From JBDRMN01 sp043812055 (GTDB lineage: Bacteria; Patescibacteriota; Gracilibacteria; JAHISY01): 11,970 bases of DNA. This document shows, piece by piece, positions 5,093 to 10,903 of the stretch. The translations under genes and the position numbers were made by a program. Each line of letters opens with the position of its first letter. Within the stretch, counting starts at the first letter, position 1. The notes below the pieces were generated by a model. It did no database searches and was not told the origin of the DNA. It saw only the letters and a program-made list of their open reading frames with translations. The stretch covers positions 1-11,970 of the forward strand of contig JBDRMN010000022.1 in assembly GCA_043812055.1 (NCBI GenBank), read 5' to 3'.

Positions 5093-5989
5093 ATGGACCT
5101 GCCTGCTTTCCTAAGCTTGCTCCGCCGCAACTGGATTACGATCTGCATCGTCATGTTGGCAACCCTGCTGGCCAGCAGCGTAATCTACATTTTGCAGCCA
5201 CCTGCGGAGAAAACCACCCTGCTCTATTCCGCCGGTATCGCGGCCGACAGCTCGCTCGAACGCGGTACGGAAACTACGAAACTTGCCGACGACTTCGCGC
5301 GAACGATCACCGGCTGGACCCGAAGCTCGACTTTCAGTGAAAAAGTCAGCGGAATCTCCGGAACGGTGGTGAATGTTTCGGGGGTACCTCAGGCTAAGCA
5401 GAATTTTTTGATCACGCTGGCTTACGCTTCGCCGGAAAATGCCGACCGAATTACCGCCGCCGCGAAGCAGGTGTTTGCTGACGAGCTCGCTAAATACAAC
5501 GAGAATAGTAAGCTGAAGTTTTTCATCACTCTGCACGGTGAAAGCCGCGCTCCTGATCGCGCCAGTCTGGGAGTGACCTCTCTCGCCGCTCTAGTCGGCG
5601 GAGCTCTGCTCGCGATTGCCTGGATTATCCTGCACGCCTATTTCGGAGAACGGGTCAATTCAATCTCTGAGGCCGAAAAAATACTGCGTCAGTCTACTTC
5701 CGTTACTTTTCGTAATCTGGAGAGTCCTGATCTTAAATTCCTGGGGGCCCTCCTCAAAAAAACAGGCGGCAACGCCATACTCGTCGGTGCAGATGTAAAC
5801 CTGAAAATACTGGTCGAGAAGCTCGGTGGTGGAATCCATACCGCCCGAGTACCCAAAGAGGCTAATGCGCTAACCAAGAATGACGCCAAACCGATAATCG
5901 TAGTGCGACTCGACCACACCCGCGCCAGCACACTCCGCCAGTTGCAGGCCCTCATGGACAAGGAGATCAAGCTGGCAGTCTGGGGCTGA
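5093..5989 (+). CDS. Wzz-like polysaccharide co-polymerase with degenerate C-terminal kinase-like domain
   Basis: Topology is that of a chain-length determinant: a short cytoplasmic start, a membrane helix at about residues 14-34, an exported domain (35-157) and a second helix at about 158-182. The remaining 115 or so residues are cytoplasmic. Such proteins set polysaccharide length or partner a BY-type tyrosine kinase in capsule/exopolysaccharide export. The tail has NAILVGADVN and PIIVVRLDHTRASTLRQL, spaced like the C-terminal strands of BY-kinases, but it lacks a P-loop GKT/S and a tyrosine cluster. It may be a decayed kinase domain kept for structure; this is inference. The exported part is short for Wzz (usually about 220 residues between helices). 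No glycosyltransferase or polymerase gene adjoins it. The ATG at 5093 has no Shine-Dalgarno. Confidence 0.65.
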   Translation: MDLPAFLSLLRRNWITICIVMLATLLASSVIYILQPPAEKTTLLYSAGIAADSSLERGTETTKLADDFARTITGWTRSSTFSEKVSGISGTVVNVSGVPQAKQNFLITLAYASPENADRITAAAKQVFADELAKYNENSKLKFFITLHGESRAPDRASLGVTSLAALVGGALLAIAWIILHAYFGERVNSISEAEKILRQSTSVTFRNLESPDLKFLGALLKKTGGNAILVGADVNLKILVEKLGGGIHTARVPKEANALTKNDAKPIIVVRLDHTRASTLRQLQALMDKEIKLAVWG

Positions 5990-6008
5990 TTTAATTAATG
6001 ATTAATGG

Positions 6009-6037
6009 TTGCTAAATCAGCATTAAGTAACTAAAAT
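6009..6037 (+). promoter_or_regulatory. Sigma70-like promoter for rpsT
   Basis: TTGCTA (6009-6014), a 17-base spacer, then TAAAAT (6032-6037). The start would be near 6044, leaving a leader of about 100 bases. The 12-mer TTGCTAAATCAG that begins here also occurs at 1062-1073, upstream of ilvN. Confidence 0.5.
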
Positions 6038-6051
6038 CCCGCAACATCTAA

Positions 6052-6144
6052 CCTGTCCCCTGAAGCCTGTTCCCTGTTTGTTCCCTGTTCCCTGCTTGTC
6101 CGCCGTAGCTCGAAGAGCGAAGGTGGAGAACCTGTAACCTGTTC
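6052..6144 (+). repeat. rpsT leader: CCTGTTCCCTG word repeats flanking a hairpin
   Basis: CCTGTCCCCTG (6052-6062), CCTGTTCCCTG (6066-6076) and TGTTCCCTG (6079-6087 and 6086-6094) run in the gene's direction. Next comes an imperfect hairpin (6099-6127; TCCGCC with GGTGGA, GCTC with GAGC, loop GAA), then ACCTGTAACCTGTTC just before the ATG. Identical words fill 9220-9306. S20 is autoregulated through its leader in E. coli, but nothing here resembles that structure, so a control role is speculative. Confidence 0.6.
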
Positions 6145-6146
6145 AT

Positions 6147-6440
6147 ATGCCTCTCATCAAGTCTGCCAAGAAGAAAATGCGCCAGGACCATAAGCGCACA
6201 GCCCGCAATCGCCTGCGCAAGGGTAAAATACATGCCGCAATAAAGGCTGTAGAGAACGCCGTGAAAAAAAAGGAAGGTGCCGACAAAATGGGTGCCGCAC
6301 TGATCCGGGCTTACAAAGCAATCGATAAGGCCGTGAAGCGTAATCTTATTCACAAAAAAACCGGCAGCCGCCGCAAGTCCCGTGTCGCTAGGCTAGCGAA
6401 AGCTACTGCCAGCGCCGAAAAGGCGCAGGCTTCTTCTTAA
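6147..6440 (+). CDS. rpsT: 30S ribosomal protein S20
   Basis: bS20 binds 16S rRNA (5' domain and helix 44) early in small-subunit assembly. The 97-residue, Lys/Arg-rich, all-helical sequence opens with MPLIKSAKKKMRQDHKRTAR, the family's hallmark, and continues with RNRLRKGKIHAAI and HKKTGSRRKSRVARLAK. Length is slightly above the usual 85-90. The ATG at 6147 is preceded by repeats and no Shine-Dalgarno. Its own likely promoter is about 100 bases upstream. The last 38 bases overlap the end of the RNase HI-like gene on the other strand, so no terminator can lie between the two genes and transcripts must extend into each other. Confidence 0.95.
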   Translation: MPLIKSAKKKMRQDHKRTARNRLRKGKIHAAIKAVENAVKKKEGADKMGAALIRAYKAIDKAVKRNLIHKKTGSRRKSRVARLAKATASAEKAQASS

Positions 6441-6840
6441 AACCACGTAGGTCCAGGACCCGATTTGCTAATGCATCAGCTTTGCTGTTTTTTTCACGAG
6501 GAACATGTTGAATTTTCCAATCGGAAAACTTCTGAAGCAACGCGTGAACCTTTTCGACAGCCTTCTTTAGCTGCACTTCCTTAATCTTCCATCTGCCGGA
6601 AACCTGTTCGACAATCAACTTACTGTCCAGAAAAATTTCAACTTCAGTCGCTTTCAACTTCAACGCTTTTTCTAAGCCAAAAACAACAGCGGCATACTCA
6701 GCCTGATTGTTTGTCGCCGTTCCTAAAAACTTTGAAATTTCCCCTAGCTCCTCACCTTTTTCATTCAATAAAAGCACTCCGGCGGAGGATGGTCCCGGGT
6801 TACCTCGTGTGGCTCCATCGGCGAAGAGAGTTATTTTCAT
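6403..6840 (-). CDS. rnhA: RNase HI-like ribonuclease (RVT_3 type)
   Basis: Predicted to cut the RNA strand of RNA-DNA hybrids with two metal ions. Motifs appear in order: FADGATRGNPGPSSAG (Asp8), NNQAEYAA (Glu48), FLDSKLIVEQV (Asp72), IQHVPRE (His112) and NSKADALAN (Asp122). The DEDD carboxylates and flexible-loop His are all present. At 145 residues it is compact and lacks the basic protrusion of E. coli RNase HI, like the 'reverse transcriptase-like' RVT_3 subgroup. I chose the ATG at 6840 because homology starts there; an in-frame ATG at 6897 would add 19 residues encoded by the inverted-repeat region. The gene lies 86 bases downstream of the pilin operon on the same strand and overlaps rpsT by 38 bases at its end. 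Confidence 0.9.
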   Translation of the reverse strand: MKITLFADGATRGNPGPSSAGVLLLNEKGEELGEISKFLGTATNNQAEYAAVVFGLEKALKLKATEVEIFLDSKLIVEQVSGRWKIKEVQLKKAVEKVHALLQKFSDWKIQHVPREKNSKADALANRVLDLRGFKKKPAPFRRWQ

Positions 6841-6844
6841 GAAA

Positions 6845-6926
6845 CTTGTAACGTGAAACTTGAAACCTAAATCCTCAGTAGGATAGCAAAGTTTCACGTT
6901 TTATGTTTTATGTTTCACGTTTCAAG
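6845..6926. repeat. Inverted word repeat between the GspK-like gene and the RNase H gene
   Basis: CTTGTAACGTGAAAC (6845-6859) and GTTTCACGTTTCAAG (6912-6926) are inverted with one mismatch in 15. A further GTTTCACGTT (6891-6900) and shorter GAAACTTG and TTTTATG words fill the rest. A small perfect hairpin, ATCCT/AGGAT (6871-6884), lies in the centre. The right arm touches the stop codon of the pilin gene. It could act as a processing or termination structure on the minus-strand message. Confidence 0.55.
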
Positions 6927-8180
6927 CTATTGAAAAATAACGTAACTAAAGATCGGAATCGTACTTTCTCTCAAGAACCGCGTCTCGATTGTCTGTTTAA
7001 TCAGTCCAGCGAAACCTTCAGAGATAATGTAGGTGTATTCATCCGCCCAGACCTCATCACTTACAAGCTTGTAGTCCAGCGAGTTACTGGCCACATTGGA
7101 AGTCTCGGCCAGTGTGCCAATCAGGTTGATCGTCATTCGGGCATCGTGCCACTGTTCGTTTAGCGCTCCACCCATGGCGTTATTGAGATCTTCGATGAAG
7201 CCGTAAGGTGTGGCGTAGCGGAAGCCTTCGGCGACTCCCGAAACCCGATTGAAGTGGCTATCACCCGGGTTGGAAGTAAATGCACTACCTAGATTTTTAT
7301 TGATATCCTCACCCGCGAAAACATCCCCATTAGGAGTGTTCGGCACAGGAATACCATTATCACCGATATCAAAAAGGAAGCATTCGTTGCGTCCGTCTCC
7401 GCAATCCGCGACAAAATCAGACTCCCGGACAACCCCCTGGAGAGTGTATTCCTCACCGTTGCCGTCGATAGCCGAAAACGTCCAAGTCATCAATTCTTCA
7501 CTGCCGCTCGCACCCTGATTGGGATTCCAATCGATTCCCGGGTCGAAAACGATACTTTTGGGAACGGCTGGATCGAGATAACTGAAGCGCACAGCTGGCT
7601 CGGGCTCAGTAATGTCCCCGCTATCCGTCAGTAAACTCAAGCTAATTGGTTGAGCTTTGGTCAGCTCACCCCATTCCGCAGCTAGCAATTCTCCGTCTTT
7701 GTTGCCCGCGAAGTAGGGATTCGGGATCACATAATCGTCAGCAACCCCGGCCCGACTCTGAAGTGTCCGGGCAAAAAGCCGCCAAAATCCCCGCCCTTCC
7801 GAAAGGTCAAGCGTGCCAGTATCCTGGCCGGTAAAATTGATAAAGCGGTATTTATTGGCACTATTGCAGTTAGCAGCGAAATTACTTGTGCGCGTCACAC
7901 TGGTACTGTTCCCGCAAACTGACTGATTGGGATCGACTTCGTAGCCGTCCCTGTAGGCGACCAAATCATAGAGTGCCAGTTCGATCCCCGCCTCGGCGGC
8001 TTCGTAAGCAACATTGGCTCGCTCAACCTGATGAGCTGTTTGCATGAAGGCAACGACCAAGCGCACCGCCCCTGTTGCCAACATCAAAATCATCGCCGTG
8101 AGACCTATCACGATCAGCAGCGAGACGCCCCGCGTGTCGCGGAGACTGCTTAGACGAGATCGAAGTGGGTGCTTAAACAT
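6927..8180 (-). CDS. GspK/PilX-like minor pilin
   Basis: A type IV pilin-like N-terminus, TRGVSLLIVIGLTAMILMLA, has a prepilin peptidase site after Gly18. The hydrophobic helix (about residues 19-45) continues into the amphipathic stretch AYEAAEAGIELALYDL, typical of PilX/GspK N-domains. Position +5 is Ile23 rather than Glu; loss of Glu5 is a known trait of GspK, the tip subunit. The 417-residue length, large for a pilin, also fits GspK. The rest is a low-complexity-poor, Cys-containing globular domain with a DIGDNGIPVPN acidic loop that may bind calcium. It is the last gene of the four-gene pilin set; only two bases separate its ATG from the preceding stop, implying coupled translation. It should act in the inner membrane before assembly and at the filament tip afterwards. 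Confidence 0.75.
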   Translation of the reverse strand: MFKHPLRSRLSSLRDTRGVSLLIVIGLTAMILMLATGAVRLVVAFMQTAHQVERANVAYEAAEAGIELALYDLVAYRDGYEVDPNQSVCGNSTSVTRTSNFAANCNSANKYRFINFTGQDTGTLDLSEGRGFWRLFARTLQSRAGVADDYVIPNPYFAGNKDGELLAAEWGELTKAQPISLSLLTDSGDITEPEPAVRFSYLDPAVPKSIVFDPGIDWNPNQGASGSEELMTWTFSAIDGNGEEYTLQGVVRESDFVADCGDGRNECFLFDIGDNGIPVPNTPNGDVFAGEDINKNLGSAFTSNPGDSHFNRVSGVAEGFRYATPYGFIEDLNNAMGGALNEQWHDARMTINLIGTLAETSNVASNSLDYKLVSDEVWADEYTYIISEGFAGLIKQTIETRFLRESTIPIFSYVIFQ

Positions 8181-8182
8181 TT

Positions 8183-9190
8183 TTAGCGGAGACTTTTAAC
8201 TTCATTGTGCGCCCGCGCCCCGATAGTGGTCTGGAGAGTGACCGAGGGAAGCTGACCACGGATTCCGCCGCTACGCGAAATACTGGGTTTGGCTGTCAGG
8301 ACCACGGTTACGTGTGGCTGGATCTGGATATCATTCGAGAATTCAGCGAAGGCTTTGCGCGGGTCTTCCAAAGGAGCCACGAAAAATTTGAGGCTGGTGA
8401 TTTTGATCGAATCTGGCTGGATTTTTTGAAACTGGTAATCCGTACACGCTTTGGTTACTCCGTCATAGGTATTACAGTAGTCCAGGTACTTCGTCGGGCT
8501 GGGACTGGGGTTTACCGCAGCAGCGGCGTTATAGATATTCCACTCGTCAGTTTGGTGGTCACCGTCCGAGTCACCTCCCGGCAGTTTCAGCATCACCAGG
8601 CGATACTCTGTCTGCCCGCTGACAAGTTCCGGGACGAGTTTGATGACTGTCTTTTCGTCACCTTCAGCCGTAATCAGATAAAGCTCACACTGCTCGTAGC
8701 TGGTTGCCGGATTCTCCGGGAAGACCGTATCGTCCAAATCCTGGCAAACCTGCAGGGCACTGGCATCCTGGACTGGATTAGCACCTTCATTTTTCCCGAC
8801 GTTTTCATCATAACGGGTCCTGTCTGCGATTGACGGTGGCGGCGAGCCGGGATTGTCCGCGTCACGGAAAAACTGCAGGGCGTAGTTCCCGTAATTTTCC
8901 CCATAGTCTGCGTCGCTGACCGAAGCTGCATTGTACACATAGCGATTCCAGTATTCTTCGTAATCGACGGTTCCCCGGCGAATTTCCTTCACCACTCGCT
9001 CCAGAGCAATCCGAGTCTCTTCGTAGAGTGTCCGGGAAACGTCTGTCTTGCGATTGCTCGCAAAGGAGTCTGTAAAAATCCCCGTCGAGATCGCGATCAC
9101 AACCACAAAAATCGAAATCGCGATAATCGTTTCCACGAGCGTAAAACCCTTGGTACTTTTGATCCGACTTTTGAGAGTATTGAATTTCAA
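8183..9190 (-). CDS. GspJ/PilW-like minor pilin, TTG start
   Basis: KGFTLVETIIAISIFVVVIA gives a canonical prepilin cleavage site (Gly15 before Phe16) with Glu20 at +5 and a membrane helix to about residue 38. The following LYEETRIALERVVKEIRRG resembles the helix of GspJ/PilW proteins. The 335-residue body has four cysteines (149, 168, 239, 249) and an acidic loop, GGDSDGDHQTDEWN (about 206-218), resembling a calcium-binding EF-hand-like or thrombospondin-3 loop. The start is TTG at 9190-9188: the frame is closed by a TAA four codons upstream and no ATG or GTG precedes the leader peptide. A 114-base repeat-filled gap separates it from the GspI-like gene, whereas its own stop is only two bases from the next start. 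Confidence 0.8.
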   Translation of the reverse strand: MKFNTLKSRIKSTKGFTLVETIIAISIFVVVIAISTGIFTDSFASNRKTDVSRTLYEETRIALERVVKEIRRGTVDYEEYWNRYVYNAASVSDADYGENYGNYALQFFRDADNPGSPPPSIADRTRYDENVGKNEGANPVQDASALQVCQDLDDTVFPENPATSYEQCELYLITAEGDEKTVIKLVPELVSGQTEYRLVMLKLPGGDSDGDHQTDEWNIYNAAAAVNPSPSPTKYLDYCNTYDGVTKACTDYQFQKIQPDSIKITSLKFFVAPLEDPRKAFAEFSNDIQIQPHVTVVLTAKPSISRSGGIRGQLPSVTLQTTIGARAHNEVKSLR

Positions 9191-9204
9191 CTTTAGAGAT
9201 TAAT

Positions 9205-9306
9205 TTTTTAAGTTAGCATCCTGTTCCCTGCCTGCCCTGAGCCTGCCGAATGGGTTCCCTGACACCTGTCCCCTGCCTGTTCACTGGAACCTGTTCCCTG
9301 TTCCCT
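9205..9306. repeat. CCTGTTCCCTG word repeats inside the pilin operon
   Basis: The gap between the GspI-like and GspJ-like genes is filled on the plus strand by variants of CCTGTTCCCTG: 9220-9230, 9265-9275 (CCTGTCCCCTG) and 9290-9306 (CCTGTTCCCTGTTCCCT). The last two share exact 11- and 15-base words with the rpsT leader at 6052-6094. The words lie antisense to the pilin genes and run a couple of bases into the end of the GspI-like gene. Confidence 0.65.
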
Positions 9307-9985
9307 AGTTATGGTTTTCGCGACTCAGATGATCGGTAATAATCGTGCTTAACGTAACGTCGCTGAATTTCCCACGATCATACCATTCCACCCGTGAAGT
9401 TACCCGCAACACATTTGAGCTTTCCTGAGGGGAAGCAATACTCTCCGCTGTAGCTGTGTCGTTGAGATATTCGGTATAAATCTCGCGGAAATAAAAGGTG
9501 TCTGTCGCCCCGGTATGGCTGTAAAGGTTGTTGGCATCTAATTTCAGCCGGTAGTCGGCGTCCTTTCCGTTGATCCCGTTCTGCAAATTCAAGCGATCGA
9601 CAAATACTTCATCCGTACCCACCGGAACCAGCTTCCAGCGAAAATTGGCTTCAAACTCGGCCCGATACTGTTGTTTGTGCGTGATTGGCTGATTTGGCAC
9701 ACTGTCGCCATTATCATCCAAACATTGGGCTGCCTCGATGTTATTCCAGCATTTACGCCGCTCTCCGGCGAAGCGCAGCCAATTGGTATCGCGAACACTG
9801 CGGACAGCCTCGAGACCTTCCCGGGCTAAATTCGTAGCGATGACCCGTTCTTTGGTTAGTTCGTTATTGATCGCAGCCATTCCGAATAAGCGTACGGCCC
9901 CGAGCGATCCCACGACCAGCAGCATTAGCGACACCAGCACTTCGACCAGTGTCTCGCCACGACGGGATTTGAGAGAAACACGCAT
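9305..9985 (-). CDS. GspI/PilV-like minor pilin
   Basis: RRGETLVEVLVSLMLLVVGS is a class III-type prepilin signal: cleavage after Gly10, Glu15 at +5, and a helix to about residue 35. Position +1 is Glu instead of the usual Phe or Met, a variant I associate with PilV-like proteins in this kind of genome. ATNLAREGLEAVRSVRDTNW is a typical GspI/PilV stretch after the helix. Further on, Cys79 and Cys88 bracket a short segment before LDDNGDSVPNQ (89-99), an acidic loop that might bind a metal. At 226 residues it is longer than classical GspI (about 125). Its ATG shares one base with the stop of the preceding gene (TAATG), so the two are translationally coupled. Confidence 0.78.
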   Translation of the reverse strand: MRVSLKSRRGETLVEVLVSLMLLVVGSLGAVRLFGMAAINNELTKERVIATNLAREGLEAVRSVRDTNWLRFAGERRKCWNNIEAAQCLDDNGDSVPNQPITHKQQYRAEFEANFRWKLVPVGTDEVFVDRLNLQNGINGKDADYRLKLDANNLYSHTGATDTFYFREIYTEYLNDTATAESIASPQESSNVLRVTSRVEWYDRGKFSDVTLSTIITDHLSRENHN

Positions 9986-10668
9986 TAGTTTTTGATAATT
10001 TGGGGTGTGGTGGTTACCCGGTTGAAGCGAATCGTACGAAAAGTGTTTTCAGTCGTAAGCTCAAATTTCGCCTCGAAACTTCGGAGGTCCACGGCACCCT
10101 GACCGATCACGACTGTCTCCGCATAGGGTGGCTGGAAGATAACCGTGACGGTATTACCAGCCGCATGATCCCAGGCGGACCCATCTGTAAGTTTCGTGCC
10201 GGATAGCGAAACCAGGCGGATATAATTTAGTTGATTGATTGCGACGGTTTTTAGAATCGTGTCACTACCCGCCGTGTACTTACCGTCCGGAATTACCCGA
10301 TTGGCAATTGCTTCGTCAGCATAGTTGACGTTCACCGCCTGACCGGCGGTCGCGTTCCAGTCATCGATGAAAAGCACCACTTCTTGGTCCGTCGGCGGGT
10401 CCGCCAGAGTGAAGTCAATAAAGATTCCGTAACCTCCCGGAGGGATTTTGTAGCTGGCATCCAATTCACTGGCAAGTGCCTGGGTACGAGCCTGTTCTAG
10501 GAAAGTCACTGCCGCATTGACTGTATTTTCGAAGGCGGCCCGACGGAAACTACTGATAAAAATCGGAATCGCCGCAACCGACAGAACAGAAATGATCAAC
10601 ACGACTATCAGCATCTCGACCAGCGTGAAACCATGACGATTTCGGAAAACTTTTGAGTGTATTTGCAC
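9985..10668 (-). CDS. GspH/FimT-like minor pilin
   Basis: HGFTLVEMLIVVLIISVLSV is a textbook prepilin signal: cleavage after Gly13, Phe14 at +1, Glu18 at +5, and a helix to about residue 40. The helix continues through AFENTVNAAVTFLEQARTQALAS, the pattern of GspH/FimT pseudopilins. Then comes GGYGIFID, matching their first beta strand, and near the C-terminus TVTVIFQPPYAE, which resembles the family's conserved 'F-P' strand. The 227-residue length is somewhat above the usual 170-190. It is the first gene of the minus-strand set, about 20 bases after a predicted transcription start, and its TAA overlaps the next ATG by one base. The ATG has no clear Shine-Dalgarno. Confidence 0.8.
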   Translation of the reverse strand: MQIHSKVFRNRHGFTLVEMLIVVLIISVLSVAAIPIFISSFRRAAFENTVNAAVTFLEQARTQALASELDASYKIPPGGYGIFIDFTLADPPTDQEVVLFIDDWNATAGQAVNVNYADEAIANRVIPDGKYTAGSDTILKTVAINQLNYIRLVSLSGTKLTDGSAWDHAAGNTVTVIFQPPYAETVVIGQGAVDLRSFEAKFELTTENTFRTIRFNRVTTTPQIIKN

Positions 10669-10694
10669 TAAAATGTTTTAGATGTAATCCTGGT

Positions 10695-10723
10695 ATTTTA
10701 GCAAAAAATGCGGTAAAAAGCAA
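10695..10723 (-). promoter_or_regulatory. Promoter of the minor pilin operon
   Basis: On the minus strand, TTGCTT (10723-10718), a 17-base spacer, then TAAAAT (10700-10695), preceded by TGC to form the extended -10 TGCTAAAAT. The start would be near 10688, giving a leader of about 20 bases before the GspH-like ATG. The same nonamer occurs at 1115-1123 and 5011-5003. Confidence 0.55.
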
Positions 10724-10736
10724 CGCGTTCAGGGCT

Positions 10737-10900
10737 CATGGAGCATGGAACACGTAGCAGAAGGTATGAATCGGTGAAGTAAGGAATGAGGATTAAGGAT
10801 TAAGAAGTAAGAACTCAAAGACATAAAGACTCAATGACTTAAAGACTTCCCCAACATCCGAACTAAGAACCCCGAACCAAGAACTAATCTCTATCCCCCC
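10737..10900 (+). repeat. ychF leader: successive families of word repeats
   Basis: The 235-base gap before ychF contains, in order: CATGGAGCATGGAACAC (10737-10753, inverted copy of the ilvN leader word), AAGGAATGAGGATTAAGGATTAAG (10781-10804), AAAGAC/ACTCAA words (10814-10847), and GAACTAAGAACCCCGAACCAAGAACTAA-type words (10860-10886). Each block has a different word. No ribosome binding site and no clear plus-strand promoter are visible. Confidence 0.6.
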
Positions 10901-10903
10901 AGC

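Noticed and set aside
1621..5989. Recoding of UGA (as in Gracilibacteria and SR1).
   Set aside because: TGA ends ilvN at the expected family length and also ends the Wzz-like gene; no in-frame TGA interrupts a conserved gene.
6052..6144. Possible CRISPR-like array in the rpsT leader.
   Set aside because: Repeats are about 9-11 bases, overlapping and irregular, with no uniform spacers.
6841..6897. Longer RNase H start at 6897.
   Set aside because: The extra 19 residues are encoded by the inverted word repeat and precede the normal start of the fold.
8207..8833. 208-codon plus-strand frame opposite the GspJ-like gene.
   Set aside because: Antisense to a gene with an unmistakable prepilin signal; no domain evidence.
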